From contig CALNVZ010000174.1 of the NCBI GenBank assembly GCA_940671915.1, positions 23,414,300 through 23,478,299 on the forward strand: 64,000 nt of DNA. Reading direction: 5' to 3'. Made by a program: the position numbers and the translations under genes. The notes beneath the pieces are model-generated. The model did no database searches and was not told the DNA's origin. It saw nothing but the letters and a program-made list of their open reading frames with translations. This stretch comes from Paracentrotus lividus. Lineage: Eukaryota > Echinodermata > Echinoidea > Camarodonta > Echinidae. Of the stretch, positions 1-14,790 are shown piece after piece (the stretch's first letter is position 1; every line of letters starts with the position of its first letter).

Positions 1-3000
1 TAACATTGTTATTGATTTTTATTTTAAAAACTATGCCCTAATATACTAAATTAAAACAAAAAAATAATAAGTGAGAAAAAAAATATATATACCTCATATT
101 GTTCAGTTTACAAAAATGTAGTACAATAAAAGTCCGATCATAGACTCCACCTTCCATGCACAAAAATTGAGTTAATTAAAATGTATCTTTTTTTAACAAA
201 CATGAATACAGATGGGAGGCAATTTAACTCTATCAGTGTGAACATTGATACAGATTACTAAGAATGGGTATTTACATGGATGAGATCTCAGTGAGATAGC
301 AAACATGATTTACAAAATGATTTAAGAGTCATGATAAATCATTTGGACATTAAGTAGTTACTACATGATGAATCCTCACAGGGATAGTAGCATACACCAT
401 GTGGTTACTTTTATTATTTATCAGCACAAGAAGGACAATTTCTAGTTGTAGGAATATGATAATTTTCCAGATTATGGCCTTATCCTTCATCTTAGAAGAA
501 AAAAAAAATTTACTAATCCCCAATTGGACGTGGGTTTTTAAGAAATAAATCAATATTAATAACTATTTAGATTTTGAAATGAAAAACTTATGGTAAGAGT
601 AATGGTACTGTCACTGTCATTTATTTGAACTTAAGGTATCCCCCGCAAATATTTGAGATATTTTATCATTAACAATGTACCAAAGCAAATAGCATTTTTA
701 CATTTGGTATAATGAATCTCTCCTTGCACCAACCATTTGAAGGAACTTTTAGACATCAAGAATTGATAGTTTGAAAACTGCATTCTAATTTGTTTATTCT
801 TTTAAAATAACAACCAATATTAAATCTTGAAACATGCAGCACTTTATGCTGTACTTATAACAAATTAATTATCTTAAATGGAAGTAAAGAACAACTTCGC
901 AATGGTCAAGTCTAGAAAAGCTCTTGTATTCTTGAATTCTATTCATTTAGACCATACCATGTTTCATGTACTTAGATTGGAATGGGTACATGCATGCAAA
1001 ACTATCATGAGCAATGGACAGTATGGTATCAAGATAAATGGATTACATTCTCTGGGTAGAACATTAGTCATCAAACAATTTCCAGTCTCTTCTAAGATAT
1101 TACAAAAGGCTCTGCGATTATACAGCCCTTCCTCCTGTATTTTCCATAGTTGGTCATATACGTTTATTTTCTAGCTAACAGGAGGCCTCTTTAGAGAGTT
1201 TATATCCTGAGAATAACTTCCTAAGTCACCATCTACCCCGGACAGCTAAACCCAAAGGAAGCGAACCCAGGGCATGACCACATTCTAGTTAGCATACATA
1301 CACGAGAGCTTGGCAACATTCACTTAAAACTATCTGCATCAATGTTTCTTTTCTCTTCAATGGTTTTCTCACTCTCTCTCAGTGCTAATGGATTGCACAT
1401 GTGACCCACACTTTTAATCATTAATGTCAGTTTACTACCTTCCTAAAGGCCAGTATTACATGCACATGCTTTCCACTGGAGAAAAAAAGGACAATCTCCC
1501 ACACACAGGTCAAGCTATGTTAAAGATTTAATATTCATGGAAAATGTCATTTTTGTGTAGATTAAAAAGCTATTAATATGTAAGGTGTGAAATTTGTTTA
1601 TGAAAGACATTTACCAGAACATTAACAATTTTTTCTGCAATAGAAAAAAGCTTATTACTAAGTTGTTCAATTTTAGAGGAGCAGGCAAAATTTGTCTTGC
1701 ACTTTTGTTGTACCCTAAAACTGAACCTTCAATCACCATTCAGATTAACTTACACTTCATGACCACTGAAAATTACTTTTAAAGGTAAAATTTAAAAAGT
1801 AAATTACTTCCTGACATCAATCAATATGTTTTCCATCCGTCCACGAAGATGTAAAATCTTCTGTACTTTTTAATCTGACCACACTCTCCGTCTACGCCCG
1901 TTGTAGAGAAAGCGGTTCACTATTAAGGGGAGCAATTAGGCTGCAGAAGAGGAAACCAGATTCTGTATCATCAAAACATAAAGCGCAACCCAGAAACTGG
2001 TGAAAGGCATCCTTTATGAAGTCGATAGGTCATACTGTTTCCATTGCTCAAGACAATATGTGCATTGTGATGGACAACCCTTCCTGCTTTTGAAAGGTAA
2101 TGCAAAGTGTTGCTTGTTTTAAAGAGCCCTGGCAGGAAAAGCCGTGTTCCGGTAGTAGTAAGTGTAAATGGACCCATTGAGTGTGTGATGATGGATGGTA
2201 TTGGCCAATACAACTTGACTTCTTCAACCTTAAAATATCCAGCTAATGAAGGACAGCACCTAATAACTTTATGACCAACCAACAATGACACCTGTGAACT
2301 TCACTTCTATCTGCACATCACCACTATCAAACAAGAAAGAAATATGGAAAAACAATCAGAAATTATTGCAGGGACCATGTGCTAAAACTCACATACAGCA
2401 CATTATGGTGTCCTAAAACTTGTTATGATAGATTAACAATATTCACTTAAGTGCTATAATCAATAAAGGCTGAAATTAGCTCTTAATCGCGAGGTAATGG
2501 TGCAGTTTTCAAATCAACCTGAAAGAAAAGATATTGTCCTAAGCAATGGCCCATCTGTGTTATATTGGTGTCTTGATAGATGTATGAAGAGGCCTATTAA
2601 GGCCCTAATGATGGCCTCAATTTCAACATCAAAAATTCTTGTGGAATATGAAGTTATGCTCCAGTTGTGATGATGTATTTACTACAGCAATAATATGTCC
2701 TCTCAACAACTACTGGCTGAAATATCACACAAGGGCTTATCATTATCATCATAAAACATTGACAAAAGACTTATGATGTCCTGTAGAGTGCTCCCATGGG
2801 CTATTTTGTATCAAGTCTCTTCTTGTTTATTAATAAGCAGAAGCCAAAGACAGATAAATACACACACAAAAAAGAAAATATGTTTGATATTATTTAAATG
2901 ATAACAACAAAACTACAATAAAATTAGTTTTTATAATTTGTTTAAGATTAGAGCATTCAAGCACCTCAATATGGTATTGTTATCAGTAAAAATTTAATTG

Positions 3001-3726
3001 AAAGTAAAAAAAAAAAAAATTCTTGCTTAAAAGATTCAAGTTATATTAATAGCATTTTGCATCTCAGTAAACCATGGTCCTGGTTAGTAGACAGAGCTTT
3101 AGACTGTCAAAACAAAGACAAGCCGACAGATCATCAGAAAGACTAGAAGGATCATCTTTAGTCTAGACTTTGTGCTATGGAATATTTTTGTGATAAAAAA
3201 AGGATCCAAGTCAATATTTGCTTAAGCAATATTTGCATAAAATAGAAAAATGAACCATAAGCTCCTTCATATGGATAATTTAATATATTCTAGGAATCTC
3301 TACATATTGAATGCACTGAAGCATACCATCATATAGGCCTATATCAAATATAATCAATCATATTATCCTGATATGCAAAAATTGTCCTTGAACGTACAGT
3401 TTCAAATTAGATACTAGTTCAGCATAATGATTCTATAACAAAGATAATCTATGTATGTATAATTATGAGGTATACCTTTATTCAGCTCATCAATTGTCTG
3501 TTTTGAAGATTAATCAAACTGTGGGACGATTAAATTTACATTTTTTCAATATAATGAATAAAAGAATACTAATTATTATTCATTTACTAATATCAAATTT
3601 TACCAAATCATGGCTACATGTATGCAACGTCAAATTAAGTAACTTGTACCTCAAAAGCTTTTTTGTATTTGGTAAAGAGGCTGTTATTCTTTATTTCCAT
3701 TTACTGGCTTGTCATAAAAATAGATA
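1..3726. other. AT-rich intronic sequence, no gene recognised
   Basis: Unique-looking AT-rich sequence. Open frames at 878-1174 (+, 98 aa) and 1971-2291 (-, 106 aa) match nothing I know and lack splice or domain support. The stretch 1960-2760 is somewhat less AT-rich and has features of a possible conserved non-coding block, including ACAAT and ATTGT half-sites facing each other at about 2053-2068 (a SOX-dimer-like layout). A run of 13 A lies near 3007-3020. Confidence 0.5.
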
Positions 3727-4260
3727 GTAAGAGAGAGAGAGAGAAGAAGAGAGAAGAGAGGGAGAGACCATTGCCATTCAGAGATGGGTACTGAACGATT
3801 GTTTGGTGGATAAAATTCCCAGGCCTGGCATCACATCCATGCACAACAACATGAATGTGAAGCATTCATTATGTGCATCCCCAGGCGACCTCCATCATTC
3901 CAATGGACATTAAAAACAAACCTGTGGGGGACAATGGCAGAGTGACTCTGGTAAGGGTGGTGGCGTTGAGGTGGGGTGGGGGTGAGGGGTTATAAAACAG
4001 CTGCTACGTCCCCACTGATGGTAGAGAGCGGAGCTTGACAGAATACCGGATGGTATGGCAAGTGGGGAAAGTAGGGCAAGTGAAGGGACCGTTGTGGAGG
4101 GTGGGAAGAAGGAATAGTATAGGGTAGGTCAGAATGAGGGTGGTCTGAGGAGGTGTTTGAAGGGGGGAGGTTGAGGGTGTGTCAGCGGCAATGCTGGGTG
4201 AAAATACAAGTATGTCATGCCATGATTGATGGGGGGGGGGTGGCATAAAAAAAAGAATGA
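3727..4260. repeat. GA microsatellite and G-rich purine tract
   Basis: A (GA)n-type tract occupies 3731-3765. From about 3905 to 4245 the plus strand is strongly G-rich. It includes 3955-3989, where runs of 3-5 G are separated by short spacers (potential G-quadruplex), and a run of 10 G near 4230-4240. The minus-strand open frame over this area (4004-4378) reflects the low stop content of pyrimidine-rich DNA rather than a gene. Confidence 0.6.
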
Positions 4261-4380
4261 GAGGGGTCCTCACAGAAGCCATGCTGACCAGGTTATAAAT
4301 TTTTCCAAAGTTTAGATAGATGAGGTTAGAGAAAATGGAGGCATCTGAAGTAGCTAAAGGAAAAGATAAACACCCCAAAC

Positions 4381-7300
4381 TAAGTAATATAGAACTGAAG
4401 TAGCTTTTGTACAGTAGCTAATAAGCTAATTGCATTTTCAGAAGTTGTTTTGAATTTCAGAATCAACATGGACTATTTGAGAAAATAATCTCCCCATATG
4501 ATAGCATTACATTGAATCATGATACATTGTAGTCAAAGTTATTTTGTTTTCTATCATGCTAATGATGAGCAAATGAATAATGCTTATCAAGGAATGCATC
4601 AAAGATTGAACAGATCATAACAAAAGCTTGATTTTAGATGACATAAATGAAACTGTATTTTCTATATGTCTGTTACTATACAAGGCACAGTGCATCTTCA
4701 CTGTACACACCGGTCAGCATTTAAGCTTGCAACCTATTTTTTCTTTTTCTTCAAGTTCAAGTAAGAAGAGAGAAAAGATGTGACTGAAATAAAATATAAA
4801 ATCTGAACATCAGCATTTGCTGCCGCTGCTTTTACAACCTTTAATACCATGACCCAACGAGGGCAGTGCACACATTTAGGCAACCTGCCAAATTGAGAAA
4901 ATTATAAGTAGCTAGAAAATGAGATAAAGATGAAGGAAAAAAGGAGGAAGATCTCCACAGTCAGTCACATGAAAAACGTACGCATTGTTGAATGAAATCC
5001 CCATTGTACCACTATTCGATTGACTGTCCGCAGATATTATGGGAGGGACTCCGTCTCATGGATCAAAGAACATAATATACCTGAACTAGAAATGGATCAA
5101 TCCATCATTCCCATATATATCTCCTACTCTACTCACCAGGTTGTGTGTATCGACAGTAACGCAAACTCCTCATTGCGAGTCTGTGTAAATCTTTAGCTTG
5201 CAGGTCGTGCACTGTAAACACCACCTTATCACTTTTTCTCTATCCCTCTCTCTTCTCTCTCCCTCGCTCTTTCTCCCTCTCTCATGAGCTACTTACCCGA
5301 AAAAAGAGTACTTGAATGAGATTCAAGTAACTTTATACTGTAACAGGGAAAGTGGTCAATGCTGTAGGCATTCTTGATTCAGGACCCTCTGCACCAATAT
5401 TAAATCCCAACCTTATCAGGATCTCTCTCATCTTATTTTCTACCTCTTAATCTGGAATATTGATTTAGCAGCCGTATGTTTCCATTATCGGCGGGCGGAC
5501 GTTCAATGTCAGTGTTGGTCATGTGACCATCCTATTGAGAATGTCCACCACCTCATTTGCATAGCCAGTGCTCATGCGTTGGAAGCATGTACATTGTCTG
5601 TGCAGGGGTCGTAGGTCCTACATGAACTGCACATTGCACAGCCCTTGCGACCCAGATCTGTACATATGGCTGAGACTCGACTGATGGCTGAAAAGCGGGT
5701 CATTCATTTGCACGATTAAAAAAAAAACAGCACATATGTGCACAAATATATGTAAACAACCACGACACGTATAGCATTTGCAACAATATGAAAAGGTGGG
5801 TATTGTAAGAGGGAGAAAATGGAAGTAAAATGACAGCAGATGTAATGATTCTTTATATCTAGGGCCTCCCAATTACAAGCAATTAATTAAAATTACTTTC
5901 ACATAGTATTTTGATGGTTGAAATCATTTTCAAGCTCTACTAACATCTATTCAATTAAAACAACTCCTTAGCATTGTTATTGATATTGTTTTGCTTTTAT
6001 TTGGCCTGAAGAAAATCTGAACAGCTTCATACCTTTTTAATGATTATTATATTGCAAGGTAATTTACTCATTAGTTTAATGAAAACATGAAATAGGAAAA
6101 CGACAACATTGCTGTAAATTCATAGTTTATGATGCCCATGAAATGTAGTAAAGGAAAAATGATAAATCTCAGAAAAGCTTTTTTGCTTCTGTGTCAAAGG
6201 CCTACTTTAACTAAAATTACATTAGACAAGAAAGAGAAACAGTATTAGAGAGGGTAAAAACTGATTACGATAAATGTTAGATGTTGTGATAATATTGTAA
6301 GTCAATTATGAATATTACAGATTGTTGTGATTTTCAACAAGTTCCAAAGCTTTATTTCTGGATAAAAACATGGTTTCTTTGAATAAACACCAATCTGTAT
6401 CCAAAGTTGCAAGAGTTTTGAAAGAGAAATATTGTCACAAAAAATGAAGAACATGCTATGAGCCTACTAAAAACAAAGGGTGCATGAGGATTTTAATAGC
6501 ATGTTAAAAACTTGTTGCTCACAGGCATTTGGGGTGATTAGAAATAAGACTTGTTAAATGCAGCTGAAAAATTTGCAGGGCCTTGACTCATTATTTTTAA
6601 TCAAATCTTTGTTAAGATGTGTTGCAGCAGTAAGATATGACTCATACATAGCTAGTTCCAGCCATTGGTCAAAAGAGGACACATTTTCAAGGCTTTTTCA
6701 CCCATCAATTAAACCTATTAAGTGCTTAAGGTTTTTCTTTTTTGAGAGAGCCATTACTAACCTTATCTAATCTCATTAAGTTAAAAAAAAGTTTGTATAT
6801 TGAATGAACTTCAATGAAACTAAAACTATTTAAATGTTTTATACTGCAACGGGGTTGACATCATACTAGCATAGTTTTGGGAGACGACCCATTTCTACAT
6901 TATACCTGTTCATATAGAGCAGGAAAAATAATATAATAATGTCGTTAGTATAACATCAAATACGCATGTATGTCTAATAATTATGTTATATCAGGTTTGT
7001 TATTAGTGTGAATAAATTATTTTGAATTTGCATTTGCAATCAGGCAATTATAAATGACTTGATGTACATATTTACCAACATAAAATAAAACCTATTTCCA
7101 AGTTCACTTCTGTCCATATTAAATTCTATTATATGGATTTATACATCAAGCAACCATATCATATAAATAGAAAACAACAAGACCCAACTTTGTTGCAATG
7201 AATTCCCCTCCCTTAATTGATTTTATACCAGTACTCACAAATAGAAGCTAACATAATAGTGACCCTTTCAAAAATAAACAAAGCACTTTTCAGCTATCCT

Positions 7301-9000
7301 CAGACAAAATTAAGCCTACCTAGCAACAAACACTTAATAAACAATCTCTTCATTTATTTCATTAAGTTATTTCCAAAAATATAAAGCTGAAAACTAATAA
7401 ACTGCTTATGTTATGATAATATTTGAAAAACATACCCTAGATTCTATTGCAATATATATTTACCCAGAATTTCACACTCACATTTAAATGTAGCAGCATA
7501 ATACTGTATCTAACTTTTCACTTACCCTTACAGATTTAAGTTTGCAAGACATAACTTCTTGTAAAAGTCAAGTTATTTCCACAAAAACAAAATAAAGAAA
7601 ATAATCATCAACAAGACAGGAGAATGAAAATATCAAGTAATAGAGTCTCGCACAAAAAAGTATACTTCTTCCGCTGTGAATGTTTCTTTGAGAGCTGATG
7701 TGCACAAGAAAAATGACAAAAATTGAGGAGATTAGGTACTATCAAGTCCTAATGTGTCATCCTTAATATCATTCCTTAGGAAATTCCATCAATATTTTGA
7801 TCTGGATCATGGTACTGCAAGAATCCATGATGAAATTTGGAGGAGGCACTGCTTACGCAAACCCTTTCTCTCTCTCTTTCCTCATGACGAAGAAACATTT
7901 TGATCATTATATAAATGATTGATTGTTTTGGAGGCATGACTCATCCAATTTTGGCAGAACCAAAACTCATTAAACCTTGTCATCATGTCTTTTTTCAGAT
8001 TTCAAACATTTGGTGTTCTTGATATGAAAATATTTCTTAAAATTGATTTCAGTTGAATCAGGCACCAGTGTAATCAATGAATGATTAAGTCCTTTACCGG
8101 CAAAAAATAAATCTTCTCCACAATATTGCCTTTCTTCAAACGAAATGCAATGTCAAAAGTGTTAGCGTATAGGGACAACAAAGTATAGTTCCACAGTTCC
8201 AGAATTGATCATATCTCATTTTTGTATCAAAAGGTTTTGCTTGGTTTACAAGAATTGTGTATCTTATTTCATAATTGACAACAAAGTGCAGGGAAAATTA
8301 TAACTTTTGCTTTCTAAAATATTCTTCTCTTTTTCAGGCATCTAAGACATTGAAGGTAAAAAAAAAAAAAAAAAAAAAGATTATGCAAACATTTGGCTGT
8401 ACCTACAATCAAATCCATGTAAGAGAGACGTTCCCCTAACTTCCCTCTTCCATTAAGTTGATTTCTGTAAATGTAATTTTCATTTTCCTTTAACATACCT
8501 AAGAATATCTTATTTTCTTTATGATGAAGCTGATTTGCAATATTCTACTTCACATCTTCAGACTGCCCACAACCATTGCTAAAAAAAAAAACATCTTAGG
8601 AAGAATCAATAACACATTCATGTTCGAAAGGAATAACTTACTACCAGCATATTGCACATTTATCTTCCAACATGGCAATGGCATCGGACCAATTAAAAGC
8701 AATGAAAACTACATCACAAATTACATTGACAAAGATAGTCGGTAGAAAAGATTTGAATCTTCTACAATATCAATAATATTACAGGAATAACATTAAATGG
8801 ACCATCTAACCCTATATAAAAAATTAGGCATATTCTAACATTCATACAACATGTCAGAGAGAGAGCACTATTGAATAATGTAGAGGGGCAGTTTAAGATG
8901 GCAGATTGAAAACGGTGCCAGCTGCAACCCTCGCAAACTTTTGACCAAAGGGTAACATCCCCAGTACCCACGCTCTTTGCTCCCAATCTTACCTCCCGCA
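4381..9000. other. AT-rich intronic sequence, no gene recognised
   Basis: No coding or RNA gene seen. A CT-rich patch at 5232-5283 and A-runs near 8358-8379 and 8581-8592 are the only simple repeats. The short open frames (5618-5872, 6558-6770, 8314-8496, 8521-8745, 8762-9001) lack family resemblance and consistent codon structure. Confidence 0.5.
5460..5640. promoter_or_regulatory. Candidate intronic cis-regulatory block with POU octamer
   Basis: A GC/CpG-richer patch in AT-rich intron. It contains GGTCATGTGACC (5517-5528, E-box-like, near-palindromic) and a perfect octamer ATTTGCAT (5555-5562) about 30 bp apart. The clustering and the compositional contrast suggest an enhancer, but conservation cannot be judged from one sequence. 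Confidence 0.3.
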
Positions 9001-9006
9001 TTCATG

Positions 9007-9284
9007 ACATAGGGCAACAAGGAGAGCTTAGAGGGAGACAAGGAAAGAGAGGAGGAGAGAGAAGAGAGAATGGGAGAGAGAATGGGAGAGAGAATGGAAG
9101 AGTGACAGAGTTGTGAGAAGACAGAGGAGAGATGGAGAGGAGATGAAGAGGAGAGGAAGAAAGGAGAGAGAAGAGATAGAAGAGGGAGTGAAAGAGAGTA
9201 TTAGATAAAGGTAAGGTCGAGAAAGATAGGTAAACAGAACAGAGAGACAGAGAAAGAGAGGAAGAGAGAAAGAAAGAGAGAGAG

Positions 9285-9322
<38 letters not shown>

Positions 9323-9345
9323 GGAGAGAATTGGAGGGAGGAGGA
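9007..9345. repeat. Long degenerate (GA)n purine tract
   Basis: About 340 bp of nearly pure purine on the plus strand, degenerate at the left and resolving to clean (GA)n at about 9292-9318. Its complement yields two overlapping minus-strand open frames rich in Leu and Ser, which are repeat artefacts. Confidence 0.9.
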
Positions 9346-12300
9346 GAGAGCTGAAGTTCTCGTCCATGGTCATCATGCATCAATGACCCACTACCAGACA
9401 GTCCGTTGTGTCTGTCTATTGCCTAGCTTCCAGACACTATTGTCTAAGTAAACCCCAGGGTACTGTATACCCAACAAACGCTAATGCAAACTACGGACAC
9501 ACACACACACTTAGGTCCAGATGTACACACGCTACTTTTTAAAAATCACACCGATACACACAGCCACACACCCACCTTTATACTAACCCAGTTTAGTACA
9601 CCATAACAATGAAAAGCGTGCATCATTTTTACTGGTACCGGGGTAGATGTTATACCATCCTTCATGTTTTTATTTGGTAGACGAACCAGGGACCTATTCA
9701 TGCATCTTTAGTCCACTTGTTGGTAATATTCAAAGTACAATTATTGTTATGAAAGATATTTTGATGGTATGCTAGTATTGGACATTTTGTCAAAGGGGTG
9801 GTCTCCCCTTTTTGAGTTATCCTGGTATGGTATTTCCATATTTCTGTTGAAAAAAAAAGAGTAAAAATACAAATATGGGGAGGAGAAAGAAATATGATGG
9901 GGAGGGGGTGGCAGGGCTGGGAAGAAAAAGGGGTCATAGCCCGGGGAGTAAGTAGAACAACAACAATACACCTCTCACAAGCTGTTTGTTGATGGGGTGT
10001 CTTATCCCATCTCATGAATGGGATTGAAGTCTATGTACAGAAGCTCTTCTCCATCTCATTCACAAAGAAAGGAAATCAGTCCAATTATACGAGGTCTTCA
10101 ATAGATTGGCTAAAAATGAAATAAAGAATCCTTTTTGTATTTGTTTTAAAATCTTTTTAGGACCACCCATGTCGTCATGAAAGCATATTTGGTGCACTCT
10201 TAACCTTCCACTGCTAATTGTTCTACCACCAGTGGAACCTTTAAAGAGCATTCAAAATCTGACTTGATATGGTTTTCATCCAATTTTGATAATTGAATAG
10301 CATTTGGACACCTTAACAATGCCAGAACTTACAATTATGATAATATAACAATTAAACTTTATTATAAAGTCTTTCTCTTAAAACAACTACTTGAAGCTGG
10401 TTCATCATAAAAGTACATGTACCTTGTATATCAAGGTGGAATGGTGCAAAGTCCCTTTCAAACTACATGTAACATGAAGTCCCCTTGTGTTTAAATGTTA
10501 TAACTTTAAAACAAACAGGACAACAACAAAAATTATTTAAAGAGGAGAGCATTTCAAAAGTGCAAGCAGGGAGAAAGACCCCTTGTGCAAAAAAAAAACC
10601 ACACAAGTAAAAGGAGGAGGAGAAGGGGAGGGGGGGGGGTGGGGTTGGAAGGTAGATTACTCGTCTGTGTTTAATGTTTCGGAGCAGTGAAGCATCTTAA
10701 ATATTGATATTCTTGCCATGAAAGTTAGACCACTAGTCCACTGGTAGCACTGTACTTTCCTTCCCCGAGACACTCAGTGGTGGTGGTGGTAATGACGATC
10801 TGATAGCAAGGCGTCCCAAAACTACACGGACCTACTTTTTTTATTTCATCATTTCCACTCCAAGAACAGCAGACTCATCTTACACCTTAAAAAGAGATCT
10901 ACCTGCAAGATTGTTATTTCAATGAATAAAACAAGAAGTAACAATCATGGAGAGAAGGCGCACTTTCATTTCTTTTCTGCATCATTTATAGCAATGAAAT
11001 AAGATTAAGTACCGCACGTCTCCCATTTTTGCATAATTCTGAGCACTTTTTTATGGTCATTCCATACAAACCTCTCTCCTCCTTTTTGGTAGACCACAAT
11101 TGCATAGTGTTCCTGTATCTCTTTCAATTTACTTCCACATATATTCACATTTTCCATTCAAGCAAGTATACCCTTGAAGAGGGACAAACATAAGCAACCA
11201 AAAAAAAGTGAAAAGCTGAGATGGCTTGACTCCTAAACACGTAACATTAAAAAAAAACTCTGCATGTAACAAAGTCATCAATGACTCTTTCTTCCACATG
11301 TCCTTCATGTTACACAACGCTCAGAATGAATGCTTCACCACATTCAACTCAAACCAAAAAGAAAAACTCTGATTATGTTTCAAAATACATGTAAATAGAG
11401 GGTTGAGTGACTTTAATGATGTTCTAAAGTCATGTATTCAATCTTTCTTTTTTTTAACATCTCATTGGAATGGCTAGTGGTTTTTTCCATTAGGGTTGGA
11501 ATGGCAGATTAACAGAAAATGAGATCTTTTCCACTTGATTTTGGTCTGGAGTTTAGATGAACTTTTAGAATGCATTGAGTGCATTGACGTGCCACTGTTT
11601 TATCCTACTTCACATTTGTACAGGATAGCCCCCTTCATGTAATGCCACAAAAGTTGAAATGTACTTTACATTTGATAACATTTCTAGGCAATGTCAAGTA
11701 AAAAAATAACATCAATGGATCCGGCTGCATTCAAGTTTTTTCACTGTCAAATATAAATTTGTAATATAAGAATACACACAAAGTTATTTTTCCTTATTAT
11801 GTATTAATAATTATGCAAAACAAATCTTAAAGGTTACTGCCTTTCAAGATGAATTTCATAATTGAACATTAAAACTGTGAGAGAGGTAAAAAAAAACAAA
11901 CATAACAACAAACAACGACAAATGGTGATGAGTTGCAACGACCAAGAGATGAATATTTCATAATATTCATGGTAAAGTTACATTATCATGCCCACATCGT
12001 AAATCTAACATTCCCAGCGGCATGTTATCCATTGTCTGGGTTGTAAAATTTCAGCTTTGTCTGACATGATTCCTTTTCATAGTTAATTAAATAATCATCC
12101 CCTTGGTAACTCTTCTTGTGCATGCTAGCCTCTCAAGACATTTGTCTCCTCCTATGCATGTGGACTCATGCTTTGGCCGATTGTGTAGGAAATTTATAGA
12201 TATTATACTAACAATAAAATCAATATTTTATAAACCATGAGACAGCATGTATTAACATTTTCATTTAGGGGCAAGTCCATGGCTAATGGCTGATTAAATT

Positions 12301-13479
12301 TTCCTCTCAAAAACAGAGACAAACCAGAGACAAACAAGTGGTATATTAGTGAAGACCCTTGCCATTTAAGAAAAATTATCCATGGGGGAAGAAAAGGTGA
12401 CTGGAATAAAATAAGAAAATTGGAAATAAGGGTAATGTAATGTAAAGGAAATTGATGGACAAACAAAAGGATGAATGTTGGGGATATGAAATTGCCATGT
12501 TTAGGAAAGTGAAAGAGACGTAGTTTTAAATCAACAATCAAGTTTGATTCGAAATCCTTTGTTTTTGTTATTAAGCTGAAAAGTTGATGGCCGTGTATTG
12601 TAGCATGACTTTGGGAGTTCTAGTTTTGAGATCCCCCTTTTAATTTAATTACTCATATTTCTTGAGTTTAAACATCATTCCACAATGGCCATCTCTTGTC
12701 TACCACCATAATGCTGTAGGCTACAGGTGGTCACAAGTCCAAAGGATGACTTCTACAGTATATATTGCTACTAGTGTTACTAATCAACCCACCGGAATCA
12801 AATTATTTCCATTAATTGATACACAGTTAATCACTTAATCTAATACACAGGCAGATGTGCAAACAGAATTGTCATATTTTATGATGAAATGGCTGCTAGT
12901 GGCAGTGGAGGTTTTTGTTCACTTTCAAATTTTGCCTGGTTATGATTTTCACAAAATAATTTAGGGTAATGAATTTGTTGCAATCCTTTGTTAAAAATTG
13001 AATTGGCTGATTTTAACTAGCCTAAAGAGATAGCCTTCTCATTATATAGCCTTCTGATTATATTGCTACTATAATTATCATAATCTGAAAGAAAGTTCAT
13101 ATTTTGACCACTAGTTTCAAGTTTTAAACGCATTCTCCATTGAAAAAGAGTTTAAAAAGACATAATGTCCATTTAAATTCAACGCATTTGAAACCAGTCA
13201 TTTTTTTTTTAAATCCTTTAAAAACCAAATTAAGCAATGCATTTTAACTTTGCAATTGTTGATTAGATTGATTTTCACATTACTTGTAATTTTGCTTAAA
13301 GTTGTAATATTGACTCTAATTTCATCATTATGTACATGTACCATTGAAAATAAAGTTTCAAAGCATAAAAGCAAAACAGGGCAGACACACATGGGTTATA
13401 ATGTACGGCAAATTCAAGTTTTCATATAAAATTATTCTGAAAGGAGCTGCTTTATTCTCTAGTTGGCATTATATCAGAT

Positions 13480-13680
13480 TTGCCATGTTGCTACAGCCTG
13501 CAGGGTGAGACGATTATTCCTTCCACCCTGCTACCGCAATGGCGGGAGTTCATGAAATGGTCACCTCTACATGTCCAGTGATTCATGACCCTGTCTGACG
13601 GACAATGGCCGCCTCAAGTACGCAATGTAAAGACTATATACATTCACATCAACAGCTAGACGGCAAACAGTGATCAACAT
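13480..13680. promoter_or_regulatory. Candidate intronic regulatory island
   Basis: A local rise in GC and CpG with no open frame. It contains a perfect 8-bp inverted repeat (GCAGGGTG ... CACCCTGC, about 13500-13531), an ATGGCGGG motif and a TGACGGACAATGGCCGCC stretch. It resembles a short conserved non-coding element. The evidence is compositional only. Confidence 0.25.
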
Positions 13681-14539
13681 GCAAGGGATATAATGCTCAC
13701 TTACAGGGGCATATTAATGCTGTTATTTTGAATATGGTTATAGTAGTAATGGTTGGTGTGATGAACTGCACTTGATACTAATAAATTGGATTGGTTGAGC
13801 CATGGTCTGGCTTGGCTAATCTACTACTGCTTCATGTACAAGGGATTACAGAAATCCTCTTTTTGGAGGTCATATCTTGAAGGAACTTTTTATCCTTTTT
13901 TTACTCAAATTTTGTACTTCCAAAAATATATCTCAAAGAGAATTTGGCACGCAACTTTGTCATCTTTTTCCACTCATTCAATTTTTTAATATCTTTGTTT
14001 TTCCAATTTTTTTGTTTTCTTTATTCATTTTTTTTCCCTTCAAAACTGCTGATAAATGAAATTGTTAAAACCCTTGGTAGAAGAATGTTTCATGCTACAA
14101 ATTTATTTTACTACATTATATCCGTTTAGCTCCTGCCAACGCAAATCATGCTCATTTGAATTGGGGGAGTCCTTAAGATTTCAAAAAGAAAACATTTGAG
14201 GCTGATAATCAACATAAAAGTTGGCAAATAGTAATAGGCACTGTAACAGATTGAGAAACGAATGCCCCCCTTTTTTTTTGGGGGGGGGGGTGTTATTTTT
14301 AAGCCAATTGATTACATGAGTAATATACAACTCTAAATTTTCTGATAAGATGAAAATGATAAAAGTCATGACCTTCCTTCCCCAAACCTTCCCCTCTTGC
14401 AGTAGAGAGATATCACCCATTAGAATCCTAAGCAAGACACATGTAGGGCCTATATTATAAACATTCTTACTGGAAGAATTGGGGATATTCAGTGAATTTG
14501 TCAAATCCGAGTGGCTTTAAGGTAAAGTCTTATCTGCGG

Positions 14540-14790
14540 ACACCGTCATGATAGAGGGGCAGCAGGATGACATATCACATGACACGCGTTTGAGTAGTCC
14601 TAGCCGACATCGAAGCCCAGCGGATCTTACAGGGCTCTTCAGCAGCTTCTATTTGACTCAGTGTGGTGATTTACGTAGGCTAGTACTGACCTTGAAATTC
14701 GCAAATGTTGCTAACGACGCAGGCTCTCTACCATATGAATCAGATCCTATGTGTTTAGGGAGAAATTAAAGGGATTGTTGTTTCCTAATG
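14540..14790. promoter_or_regulatory. Candidate intronic regulatory island
   Basis: About 250 bp with clearly higher GC and CpG than the flanks (ACGCG, CCGACATCGAAG, AACGACGC). A 73-codon plus-strand open frame (14548-14769) runs through it but shows no domain and has the wrong orientation for the host gene. I favour a cis-regulatory element over an exon. Confidence 0.25.

Noticed and set aside
878-1174. 98-codon plus frame as a small gene
   Set aside because: No family resemblance, wrong strand for the host gene, no flanking splice or promoter signals.
1971-2291. 106-codon minus frame as exon 2 of the zinc-finger gene
   Set aside because: Correct strand, but no C2H2 or CxxC finger and no similarity to the region expected after MSRRKQ.
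9002-9376. 124-codon Leu/Ser-rich minus frame
   Set aside because: Pure complement of a degenerate (GA)n tract, so the low stop content is compositional.
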